Below are positions 1-7,086 of a DNA stretch of 64,000 bases, one piece after another. The position numbers and the translations under genes are program-made. Within the stretch, counting starts at the first letter, position 1, and the number at the start of each line of letters is the position of its first letter. The notes under the pieces are model-generated. The model was not told the origin of the DNA, did not search any database, and saw only the letters and a program-made list of their open reading frames with translations. The DNA comes from Streptomyces griseorubiginosus (lineage in GTDB: Bacteria; Actinomycetota; Actinomycetes; Streptomycetales; Streptomycetaceae): assembly GCF_001514195.1 (NCBI RefSeq), contig NZ_KQ948744.1:248001-312000 (forward strand), read 5' to 3'.

Positions 1-890
1 GTGTGGCCCTGTTCCAGGTCGCGGTAGGCGTCCTGAACCTCCGCCAGCGGGTGGACGCGGGCCACCGGCACCGTCAGCTCCCCGCGCGCGGCCAGCCGGG
101 CCAGTTCGCCGACGACGACCGCGCAGGCCGCCGAACCCTCGCCGTACGTGCGCGCGCCGACCTCCGCCGCCGTACGCCAGTCGCGGATCGTGTTGATGCG
201 CGAGGGCTGGACACCCAGTTCCACGGCCAGTCGGACGTACCCCTCACCGTACGTGTCGATGAACGCGTCGACCGGTCCGCCCGCGGCCTCCCGGACCCGC
301 TCGGCCACTCCCTGCCCGTACACGACCGGCACGACCCCCCGCTCCTTCAGCCAGTCGTGGTTGCGTGGGCTCGCCAGCCCGACCACCGTGGCGCCGCGCC
401 GCCGCGCGAGCTGCACGGCCAGTGATCCGACCCCGCCCGCGGCACCCGACACCACGACGGTGTCGCCGGGCACGGGGTCCACGGCGAACACGCTCGCGTA
501 GGCGGTCGTACCGGCCACGTACAGCGACCCGGCGACCTCCCAGGAGAGCCCGGCCGGACGCGCGACCAGGTTCACGTCGTCCACGACCACGTACTCCGCG
601 TGGCTGGCCCGTCGGTGGGTGAAGCCCAGCACCTCGTCACCCACCGCGAAGCCCCGCACGTGCGGGCCCGTCTCCACCACCACCCCGGCCAGGTCGCTGC
701 CCTGGCCGGAGGGGAAGGCCGCCGGCCAGCGGTCGTGCCGGGCGCCCTCGCGGATCATCACCTCGCCGGGCTGGATCCCGGCCGCCCGCACCTCCACCAG
801 CACCTGTCCGGCGCCGGGCGAGGGCCGCTCCACCTCCTCGACCCGCAGCACGTCGACACCGCCGTACTCGTGGAACCGGACCGCCTTCAT
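1..890 (-). CDS. NADP-dependent zinc-type (MDR) oxidoreductase, 3' end cut by window edge
   Basis: I translated this directly from the minus strand. The ATG is at 890 and 296 codons are visible before the window edge, without a stop. The start MKAVRFHEYGGVDVL and the Rossmann motif SGAAGGVGSLAVQLAR (about residue 150) are those of quinone-oxidoreductase-like medium-chain dehydrogenases, which reduce enones or quinones with NADPH. The structural-zinc cysteine cluster is absent, as is usual for this subgroup. The visible end (ARVHPLAEVQDAYRDLEQGH) is the conserved C-terminal segment, so only some 10-15 residues are probably missing. It stands alone; the downstream neighbour is on the same strand but 119 nt away. 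The family is certain, the substrate unknown. Confidence 0.9.
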   Translation of the reverse strand, partial: MKAVRFHEYGGVDVLRVEEVERPSPGAGQVLVEVRAAGIQPGEVMIREGARHDRWPAAFPSGQGSDLAGVVVETGPHVRGFAVGDEVLGFTHRRASHAEYVVVDDVNLVARPAGLSWEVAGSLYVAGTTAYASVFAVDPVPGDTVVVSGAAGGVGSLAVQLARRRGATVVGLASPRNHDWLKERGVVPVVYGQGVAERVREAAGGPVDAFIDTYGEGYVRLAVELGVQPSRINTIRDWRTAAEVGARTYGEGSAACAVVVGELARLAARGELTVPVARVHPLAEVQDAYRDLEQGH

Positions 891-974
891 CAGGGGCTCA
901 CCGCACTTCCTCACGGGGACAGGGCGGCGCCTTCAACGGCCTTGGGGCGGACGGGTATTCCCGGCCCCCTGACT

Positions 975-1008
975 GTTCCAGCCGGTCTTCCGTTCCAGCC
1001 GGTCTTCC
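975..1008. repeat. 17-bp tandem duplication at the 3' end of the SGNH hydrolase gene
   Basis: Two exact copies of a 17-bp unit (975-991 and 992-1008) lie directly after the stop codon of the minus-strand hydrolase gene. It is one of several small tandem duplications at gene ends in this window. Confidence 0.85.
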
Positions 1009-1009
1009 G

Positions 1010-1690
1010 TCAGCCGGCCGTACGGTACGGCTCGCCCAGGTCCCACGCCTGGTGCATCGCGTCGGCGAAGGCGGCGGCGACCTTGTGCTCGCCGTGTGCG
1101 TTCGGGTGGGTGCCGTCGTAGGTGTCGTGGTCGATGTCGTACGACGGAGGAGGGGTGGCCCGGAGCAGGGGGGAGCGGGGTTCGTCCAGGTCGGCGATCG
1201 TCTTGGCCAGGAGTTCGTTGAAGCGGGTGACCTGCTCGGCGAACGGGGGGTCCGTCTGCGCCCGGACGTTGGGGATCACCGGGAGGACGACCATGCGGAT
1301 CCGGGGGTTCGCGCGGCGGGCCTCGGCGACGAAGGCCCGTACGTTCTCCGTGGTCTGGTCCGCGTTGGTGTAGAAGCCGAGGTCGATCAGGCCCAGGGAC
1401 ACCAGGAGCACGTCGGCCCGTTGACCGCGCACCGCCTCGCCGATCAGCGGCGCCATGTGCTGCCAGCCCTCGCCCCAGCCGGCGAGGTGGGACCGGGGGA
1501 AGTCGGGGTCGGCGTACGCGTACGACGTGGGCGCGTCGGCCGCCTTGTCGTAGAGCGTCTCGCGCGGACCGACGAGGGTGAAGGGACCGCCGTGGGTGTC
1601 GCGCAGGTGCTGCCACATCCGGTAACGCCAGGTGTGCTCGCCCGCGCTGCCGATGGTCATGGAGTCGCCGACGGGCATGAATCGCAGCAT
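1010..1690 (-). CDS. SGNH/GDSL-family hydrolase
   Basis: This 226-residue protein shows the block I motif near its start (MPVGDSMTIGS, nucleophile Ser about residue 9) and block V near its end (DGTHPNAHG, with catalytic Asp and His). The pattern is that of small esterase/lipase SGNH hydrolases. No signal peptide is visible, so it is probably cytoplasmic. Translation could also begin at Met6, which would put the GDS motif unusually close to the N-terminus; the first ATG is therefore preferred. A palindrome with TTACC/GGTAA arms lies 20 nt upstream, over the likely promoter, and may be an operator. The substrate cannot be told from sequence. Confidence 0.88.
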   Translation of the reverse strand: MLRFMPVGDSMTIGSAGEHTWRYRMWQHLRDTHGGPFTLVGPRETLYDKAADAPTSYAYADPDFPRSHLAGWGEGWQHMAPLIGEAVRGQRADVLLVSLGLIDLGFYTNADQTTENVRAFVAEARRANPRIRMVVLPVIPNVRAQTDPPFAEQVTRFNELLAKTIADLDEPRSPLLRATPPPSYDIDHDTYDGTHPNAHGEHKVAAAFADAMHQAWDLGEPYRTAG

Positions 1691-1710
1691 GCGCCCATCA
1701 TCGGTGATTC

Positions 1711-1724
1711 TTACCAGCGGGTAA
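1711..1724. promoter_or_regulatory. Operator-like palindrome upstream of the SGNH hydrolase
   Basis: TTACCAGCGGGTAA is a 5-4-5 inverted repeat 20 nt upstream of the start at 1690. On the minus strand it runs into a -10-like TAAGAAT. Position and symmetry suggest a repressor site. The regulator is not identifiable here. Confidence 0.45.
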
Positions 1725-1840
1725 CAGCTCTTGACCCCACCAGAACTGTGAACAACCCCACGCGGGCGCTGCGCTGGGCTTGAGCCGGGCGCCTATTGGG
1801 GTGCCGGGTTGGGTTGTGTGGCGGGTGCGGGTGCGTTGTG

Positions 1841-1870
1841 GCTTGTCGCGCAGTTCCCCGCGCCCCTGGG
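1841..1870 (+). repeat. Type-A dispersed repeat
   Basis: The core GCGCAGTTCCCCGCGCCCCT also appears near 21421, 25631, 45959, 46006 and 57516, in either orientation. All copies are in intergenic or gene-end positions. The unit contains a weak GCGC...GCGC self-complementary hairpin. Confidence 0.85.
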
Positions 1871-1926
1871 GGGTTGCAGTCGGCCTGCGCCATGAGGGGA
1901 CCGTCAGCCGTCCCAGTCCGCCCCGG

Positions 1927-2018
1927 GACCGTTCGTCACGCGCACCCGCCCCCACTGACCGTTCCGTCACGTGCCCGCCCCCACCGGACCGTTCCGCCGC
2001 GTGCGCCCGCCCCCACCG
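1927..2018 (+). repeat. Three tandem copies of a 30-32 bp unit
   Basis: The units are at 1927-1956, 1957-1986 and 1987-2018. Each begins GACCGTTC and ends in CCCGCCCCCAC. The copies differ by a few bases, and the last is two bases longer. The array is non-coding. Confidence 0.7.
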
Positions 2019-2218
2019 GAGGGTTGGCCGCGTACGGCGGGCAGGGGACGGGGTGGGGGGTGTCCGCCCGCAGCGGCCGGCGTCCGGAACCGGGCCCCTT
2101 GTCGAGAGACCGAGGCGCCGGACCGAGGACGGATACCCCCACCCCGGCACCGACCCACCCACCACACCGCACGCGCTACGCACGCCCCCACCGGACAGAA
2201 ACGGGCCGCCGCAGGCCT

Positions 2219-2265
2219 CCAGGGGCGCGGGGCTGTGTCGATATGCGGCTCCGCCGCGTGGGCGC
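2219..2265 (+). repeat. Type-B dispersed repeat
   Basis: This element has a GGGGCGCGGGGCTGT core followed by ATATGCGGCTCCGCCGCGTG, which holds a GCGGC/GCCGC hairpin. The same element in reverse orientation is at 52745-52799. It shares the GGGGCGCGGGG half with type A. Confidence 0.8.
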
Positions 2266-2350
2266 AAAACCCCCGCCCCCACCGAACCCGCACCCGAACC
2301 CGAACCCCACCCCGCAACCGCCCGGCGCAGCCGAATGGCAGGCTTGGGGC

Positions 2351-3346
2351 ATGCGTCGACCCTTTGCCCTGCTTGCCGGGATCCTGCTCGTGGGCGGCTT
2401 CGGCCTGCTCTCCGCCGTGCCCGCCTCCGCCGACGACGGGGACGGGAAGGGGGACAAGGGGTTCACCATCAGCGATCCCCGGATCACCGAGTCCAGCGGG
2501 CTCGCCGCCTCCCGCCGGCACCCCGGCATCTACTGGACCCACAACGACCAGGACACCGGCGCCTACCTCTACGCCGTCGACAGCGCCACCGGCAGGACGG
2601 TCGCCCGGATCACCATGACCGGGGTCGGCACCCCGCGGGACGTCGAGGCCATCGCCATCGGGCCCGGCAACGAGATCTGGGTCGGCGACATCGGGGACAA
2701 CGACGGGGTCACCTGGCCCTACGTGTGGATCTACAAGCTCCCCGAGCCGAAGGAGTTGAAGGACCAGACCGTCAAGGCCACGCAGTACGTCGTGAAGTAC
2801 TCGGACGGATCCCGGGACGCCGAGTCGATGGTCGTCCACCCCAGGACCGGACGCGTCTACATCATCGACAAGCAGGAGGACGGCGGCCACCTGTACGAGG
2901 GGCCGGCCAAGCTCTCCTCGACGGGGACCAACCTCTTCCGGCCCACCGTGCCGATCGACCTGTGGGCCACCGACGCCGCGTTCTCACCCAACGGCGAACA
3001 GCTCGTCGTACGCGGGTACTTCGGCGGCCTCTGGTACGACTGGAACGACGGCGCCCTCAAGAAGCAGGGGCGGCTCAGCGTCCCCCTCGGACAGGGCGAG
3101 TCCGTCTCCTACTCGCCCGACGGAACCAAGCTGCTCCTCGGCATGGAGGGTGCGAACAGCGAGGTGGAGGCGCAGGACGCGCCCGGCGGCTCCGGGTCCG
3201 ACTCGCCCTCGGGAGGCGGGAGTTCCTCGGCCTCGGGAAGCGACGGCGGCGGGGACTCGAACGGCACGATCAAGATCGGCGCCCTGGCTCTGGGAGCCGT
3301 CGCCCTCCTTTTCGGGCTCCGGCGGCTGTTCCGGCGCAGTTCCTGA
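2351..3346 (+). CDS. Secreted, C-terminally membrane-anchored protein of unknown function
   Basis: This 331-residue protein starts with a signal peptide (MRRPFALLAGILLVGGFGLL, cleavage probably after ASA about residue 27), which fixes the ATG at 2351 although the frame is open far upstream. The body contains beta-propeller-like repeats (DVEAIAIGPGNEIWVGDIGD; DAESMVVHPRTGRVYIID). A Gly/Ser/Asp-rich linker (about residues 275-302) follows, then one hydrophobic helix (IGALALGAVALLFGL) and a basic RRLFRRSS tail. That is the topology of an extracytoplasmic domain tethered to the membrane. Its relatives are annotated only as hypothetical or WD40-like proteins. The endoglucanase follows 183 nt downstream but has its own promoter signals. 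Confidence 0.85.
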   Translation: MRRPFALLAGILLVGGFGLLSAVPASADDGDGKGDKGFTISDPRITESSGLAASRRHPGIYWTHNDQDTGAYLYAVDSATGRTVARITMTGVGTPRDVEAIAIGPGNEIWVGDIGDNDGVTWPYVWIYKLPEPKELKDQTVKATQYVVKYSDGSRDAESMVVHPRTGRVYIIDKQEDGGHLYEGPAKLSSTGTNLFRPTVPIDLWATDAAFSPNGEQLVVRGYFGGLWYDWNDGALKKQGRLSVPLGQGESVSYSPDGTKLLLGMEGANSEVEAQDAPGGSGSDSPSGGGSSSASGSDGGGDSNGTIKIGALALGAVALLFGLRRLFRRSS

Positions 3347-3481
3347 GCCCCGTTCCGCCGGGCGGCCCGAACAGGACCTCCGGGTCGCCTGCGGCGGTGC
3401 GCCCGTTTCGGAAGCTGAGGACGTGGCGTCCCATGTCTTGACGTGTTCATGTGACCTGACTTCCATGGAGGCACAGGGCGA

Positions 3482-3495
3482 TGGGAGCGCTCCCA
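3482..3495. promoter_or_regulatory. CebR-type cellulose-utilisation operator
   Basis: TGGGAGCGCTCCCA is the perfect 14-bp palindrome known in streptomycetes as the binding site of the LacI-family repressor CebR, which is released by cello-oligosaccharides. It lies 35 nt before the endoglucanase start, a normal operator position, so the gene is probably cellobiose/cellotriose-induced. No cebR gene is in this window. Confidence 0.92.
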
Positions 3496-3529
3496 TCAGT
3501 TCCGGGCCCCTTCGAGAGGAAGCAGCGAC

Positions 3530-5047
3530 ATGTTCCGCAGCTTGCGAAGAGTGCTGTGTGCGGCGGCGCTCGTGGTGCCGCTCCTGGCCGGAGCGCAGAC
3601 GGCGCACGCCGCCGAGGCGAAGGCCGACGCCGGTGCCGGCTACTGGCACACCAGCGGCCGGCAGATCCTGGACGCGTCCGGGCAGCCGGTCCGCATCGCC
3701 GGGATCAACTGGTTCGGCTTCGAGACCTCCAACCGCGTCGTCCACGGCCTCTGGTCCCGCGACTACAAGTCCATGATCGACCAGATGAAGTCGCTGGGCT
3801 ACAACACGCTCCGCATCCCGTACAGCGACGACATCCTCAAGCCGGGCACCGTCCCCAACAGCATCGACTTCTCCGGCGGCAAGAACGCCGACCTCCAGGG
3901 ACTCACCTCCCTCGGCGTCCTGGACAAGCTCGTGTCGTACGCCGGTCAGGACGGCCTCAAGGTCATCCTCGACCGGCACCGCCCGGACTCCGCCGGCCAG
4001 TCGGCGCTCTGGTACACGGCCGCGGTCCCGGAGTCGACCTGGATCGCCAACCTCAAGGCGCTGGCGACGCGTTACCAGGGCCAGGACACGGTCGTAGGCA
4101 TCGATCTGCACAACGAGCCCCACGATCCCGCCTGTTGGGGATGCGGGGACACCGCCACGGACTGGCGTCTCGCCGCCCAGCGGGCCGGGAACGCGGTGCT
4201 CGGGGTCAACCCCAACCTGCTGATCTTCGTCGAGGGCGTGCAGACCGTGAACGGCGTCTCGGGCTGGTGGGGCGGCAACCTCATGGGGGTCGCGCAGTAC
4301 CCGGTTCAGCTGAGCGTGGCCAACCGGGTCGTGTACTCGGCCCACGACTACGCGACGAGCGTGGCCCAGCAGACCTGGTTCAGCGATCCGTCGTTCCCCG
4401 CCAACATGCCGGGGATCTGGGACAAGTACTGGGGCTACATCTTCAAGCAGAACATCGCGCCGGTGTGGGTGGGCGAGTTCGGCACCACGCTGACCTCGAC
4501 CGTGGACCAGAAATGGCTGGCGGCACTGGTGTCGTACCTCCGCCCGACGTCGACGTACGGCGCCGACTCCTTCCACTGGACCTTCTGGTCGTGGAACCCC
4601 AACTCCGGTGACACGGGCGGGATCCTGAAGGACGACTGGCAGACCGTGGACACCGCGAAGGACGGCTACCTGGCGAGCGTGAAGGCGCCGGGCTTCCCGG
4701 GCTCGGGCGGCGGTCCGGGCGGCCCCGGTGACCCGGGCGGCGGCACGGCGGCCTGCACCGCCTCCTACGCGGTGAGCAGCGACTGGGGCAGCGGCTTCAA
4801 CGCCGAGGTCAAGGTGACCAATTCGGGCTCGACGGCGCTGTCCTCCTGGAAGGTGACCTGGACCTGGCCGGGTGCGCAGAAGGTCACCTCCATGTGGAAC
4901 GCCTCGTACACCCAGACCGGCTCGACGGTGACCGCGACGAACGCCTCCCACAACGGGTCGGTCCCGGCGGGCGGTTCGGCGAGCTTCGGGTTCGGGGCGG
5001 CGCCGGGGGGCGGGGGTGTGCCGAGTGTGAGCTGCACGGCTGCGTGA
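3530..5047 (+). CDS. Secreted endo-1,4-beta-glucanase, GH5 catalytic domain plus CBM2
   Basis: This 505-residue protein begins with a signal peptide (MFRSLRRVLCAAALVVPLLA, cleaved near AHA). A GH5 domain covers about residues 35-380. Its acid/base Glu is in GIDLHNEP (about residue 197) and its nucleophile Glu in VWVGEFGT (about residue 323). A Gly/Pro linker (about 390-408) leads to a C-terminal family 2 carbohydrate-binding module (CTASYAVSSDWGSGFNAEV to the end, with conserved Trp residues and flanking cysteines). It should cleave internal bonds of cellulose outside the cell. The CebR box upstream supports this role, and a strong hairpin terminator follows. The start is fixed by the signal peptide and a GAGAGGAAG ribosome site. 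Confidence 0.96.
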   Translation: MFRSLRRVLCAAALVVPLLAGAQTAHAAEAKADAGAGYWHTSGRQILDASGQPVRIAGINWFGFETSNRVVHGLWSRDYKSMIDQMKSLGYNTLRIPYSDDILKPGTVPNSIDFSGGKNADLQGLTSLGVLDKLVSYAGQDGLKVILDRHRPDSAGQSALWYTAAVPESTWIANLKALATRYQGQDTVVGIDLHNEPHDPACWGCGDTATDWRLAAQRAGNAVLGVNPNLLIFVEGVQTVNGVSGWWGGNLMGVAQYPVQLSVANRVVYSAHDYATSVAQQTWFSDPSFPANMPGIWDKYWGYIFKQNIAPVWVGEFGTTLTSTVDQKWLAALVSYLRPTSTYGADSFHWTFWSWNPNSGDTGGILKDDWQTVDTAKDGYLASVKAPGFPGSGGGPGGPGDPGGGTAACTASYAVSSDWGSGFNAEVKVTNSGSTALSSWKVTWTWPGAQKVTSMWNASYTQTGSTVTATNASHNGSVPAGGSASFGFGAAPGGGGVPSVSCTAA

Positions 5048-5053
5048 GGGGTG

Positions 5054-5084
5054 GGGGCGCCCGGTAGGGGGCACCGGGCGCCCC
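5054..5084 (+). terminator. Hairpin terminator after the endoglucanase
   Basis: There is a perfect 12-bp stem (5054-5065 with 5073-5084) around a 7-nt loop, 7 nt after the stop codon. There is no U-tract, which is normal for Streptomyces. Confidence 0.85.
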
Positions 5085-5171
5085 TCGTCACGACGGACGG
5101 GTACGGCTTCGTCCGGGTCCCCGTCCGAAATGCCTTTGTACGGGACCCCGTTCGGATGCTGAAGTGGCCCG

Positions 5172-6287
5172 GTGACCGACCACGACGGAGCGGGAGCCGT
5201 CCGACCGCTCACCCTGGACTGGGTGGGCCGGCAGCTGAACGCCGGCGAGCGGATCGTCGGGACCGAGGCCCTGCACGGGGGCATCACCGCGGAGATGCGG
5301 CGGCTGACCGTCGCCGCACCGGACGGAGGGATCCGCCATCTGGTGCTGCGGACCTTCGTCGAGCCGTCCTTCGTGGACCACGCCGAGGAGATGCTCAACC
5401 GGGAGGCGGACGCCCTCGCCCTGCTCGCCGGGACCGGGGTGACGGCTCCCGGACCGGTCGCCGTCGATCCGACCGCCGCGCACTGCGAGTACCCGTCGCT
5501 GCTGATGACACATCTGGTCGGGCGAACCGTCCTGGAGGACGAGGGGCTGGAGGCGCGCGTCCCCGTGCTGGCCCGTCAGCTCGTGGCGATCCACGCGGTG
5601 CGGCCGGCCGAGCGGCCCCGGGAGTACCAGGCGTGGGCGACCGCCGACGAGATCGTGCCCGTACCCGGCGCCGACGCGGCGGTGTGGTCCGCGGCGATCG
5701 ACGTGATCCGCAAGCCCGCGCCGCCCTACGAGGGCAGATTCCTGCACCGGGACTTCCATCCCGGCAACGTGCTGTTCGAGGTGGAGCGGGCGGGTCCAGT
5801 GGGTCCTGTGGCTTCGGCGGGTTCGGCGGGTTCGGCGGGTTCAGTGGGTTCAGTGGGTTCGGCTGGTCCGTTGGCTTCGGCGGCTTCGGCGAGTCCGGCA
5901 CATCCGGCGGGCCCGTCGGCTCAGCCGGCTCCGGCGCATCCGTTGGCTCCGGTGGGGCCTCGGGTCACGGGGGTCGTCGACTGGGTGCAGAACTCCTGGG
6001 GTCCCGCGGATCTCGACGTGGCGCACTGCTCCACCAATCTGGCGCTGCTGCACGGTCCGGCGTGGGGTCTGCGGTTCGCCGAGGCGTACGAGGAGGCCGG
6101 CGGGGTGTTGGCGTCGACCGCGAGCGAGCGGCTGTACTGGCGGCTGCTCGACGCGCTGGCGTTCGCGGGAGGCGTGCGGTGGGTGGCACGGCCGTGGCGG
6201 GAAGCGGGGAGGACGGAGTTGACCACCCGGGCGGTGGAGGAGCGGTTGAATGCCTATGTCACCGCGCTGATGGAGGCGTTGGGCTGA
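5172..6287 (+). CDS. Aminoglycoside-phosphotransferase-like kinase with low-complexity insert
   Basis: This 371-residue protein has the APH/choline-kinase fold. The catalytic loop LHRDFHPGNVLF is about residue 191, with Asp and Asn in place, and the metal-binding motif TGVVDWVQNSWGP is about residue 267. Between these two motifs, normally only about 10 residues apart, sits a stretch of some 60 residues made of Gly-Ser-Ala-Val and Pro-Ala repeats (5788-5962). It is encoded by iterated GGTTCGGCG-like units and looks like an in-frame microsatellite expansion. The insert probably forms a surface loop. The GTG at 5172 gives the shortest plausible N-terminus. The substrate is unknown; these enzymes phosphorylate antibiotics, sugars or choline-like alcohols. 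Confidence 0.85.
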   Translation: MTDHDGAGAVRPLTLDWVGRQLNAGERIVGTEALHGGITAEMRRLTVAAPDGGIRHLVLRTFVEPSFVDHAEEMLNREADALALLAGTGVTAPGPVAVDPTAAHCEYPSLLMTHLVGRTVLEDEGLEARVPVLARQLVAIHAVRPAERPREYQAWATADEIVPVPGADAAVWSAAIDVIRKPAPPYEGRFLHRDFHPGNVLFEVERAGPVGPVASAGSAGSAGSVGSVGSAGPLASAASASPAHPAGPSAQPAPAHPLAPVGPRVTGVVDWVQNSWGPADLDVAHCSTNLALLHGPAWGLRFAEAYEEAGGVLASTASERLYWRLLDALAFAGGVRWVARPWREAGRTELTTRAVEERLNAYVTALMEALG

Positions 6288-6353
6288 GGGATGCGGCCCG
6301 GGGCCCGGGCACCGTGACTCCTGTGATTCCTCTGATTCTTGCGGAAGGACATC

Positions 6354-7016
6354 ATGAAGCTTCTCCTCACCGACTCCGGCGTCACCAACGACAGCATCCG
6401 GGACGCGCTCGTCGGCCTCCTGGGCAAGCCGATCGCCGAGGCGGACGCCCTGTGCGTCCCCACCGCCGGGTACGGCGCCCCCGACGCCGACCCGGGCGGT
6501 CCGTGGCGGTTCGTCAGCGGGCAGTCCCACTGCCCCATGACCGGGCTGGGCTGGAAGTCGGTGGGCGTCCTGGAACTCACCGCCCTGCCCAGCATCGAGA
6601 GGGAGCACTGGGTCTCCTGGGTCCGCAGAGCGGACGTCCTGCTGGTCAACGGCGGTGACGCGCTCTACCTGAGCCACTGGATGCGGGAGTCCGGCCTCGC
6701 CGAACTCCTGCCCTCGCTGCCCGATCTGGTCTATGTGGGATTCAGTGCCGGGAGCATGGTGCTGACCCCGCGCATCGGGGACCACTTCGTGGGCTGGAAG
6801 CCGTCCACCGGTGGTGACAGCGCGCTGGGCCTGGTCGACTTCTCCGTCTTCCCGCACCTCGATCACCCGGCCTGCCCCGACAACACCACGGCCGAAGCGG
6901 AACGTTGGGCGGCCGGGATCGGTGGTCCGGCGTACGCGATCGACGACCAGACGGCCATCAAGGTGGTGGACGGCGTCGTGGAGGTGGTCTCCGAAGGGCG
7001 CTGGAAGTCCTACTGA
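6354..7016 (+). CDS. Peptidase S51 family protein (PepE-like)
   Basis: This 220-residue protein has the S51 nucleophile motif VGFSAGSMVL (Ser about residue 128) and a downstream FPHLDHP, where the family has its His. The fold is that of class I glutamine amidotransferases but with Ser instead of Cys. PepE-type members cleave Asp-X dipeptides; cyanophycinases are relatives. The ATG at 6354, with GCGGAAGGA upstream, is preferred over an in-frame start 15 nt earlier. It is cytoplasmic and monocistronic. Confidence 0.88.
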   Translation: MKLLLTDSGVTNDSIRDALVGLLGKPIAEADALCVPTAGYGAPDADPGGPWRFVSGQSHCPMTGLGWKSVGVLELTALPSIEREHWVSWVRRADVLLVNGGDALYLSHWMRESGLAELLPSLPDLVYVGFSAGSMVLTPRIGDHFVGWKPSTGGDSALGLVDFSVFPHLDHPACPDNTTAEAERWAAGIGGPAYAIDDQTAIKVVDGVVEVVSEGRWKSY

Positions 7017-7086
7017 ATCACAGGAGATTCAAAACTTTCGCACACGCGGTTCATAATCGACAGTTTCTTCGACAGGATGCGCTCCC

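Larger units (their letters stand above)
1691..2350. other. Long non-coding interval holding three repeat types
   Basis: This 660-nt gap lies between divergent genes. It contains the TTACC palindrome, a type-A dispersed repeat (1841-1870), three copies of a 30-32 bp unit (1927-2018) and a type-B dispersed repeat (2219-2265). Frames remain open because of the GC content, but they have no conserved content and no convincing start. I see no gene here. The gene beginning at 2351 has a clear signal peptide that fixes its start. Confidence 0.7.

Noticed and set aside
1796..2350. N-terminal extension of the secreted protein at 2351
   Set aside because: The frame is open, but the extension contains repeat elements and the signal peptide starts at 2351, where a secreted protein must begin.
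2984..5398. An 804-codon minus-strand frame opposite the endoglucanase
   Set aside because: It covers a gene with a signal peptide, catalytic motifs and a CBM on the other strand. Its translation is Arg/Gly/Pro-rich with no domain.
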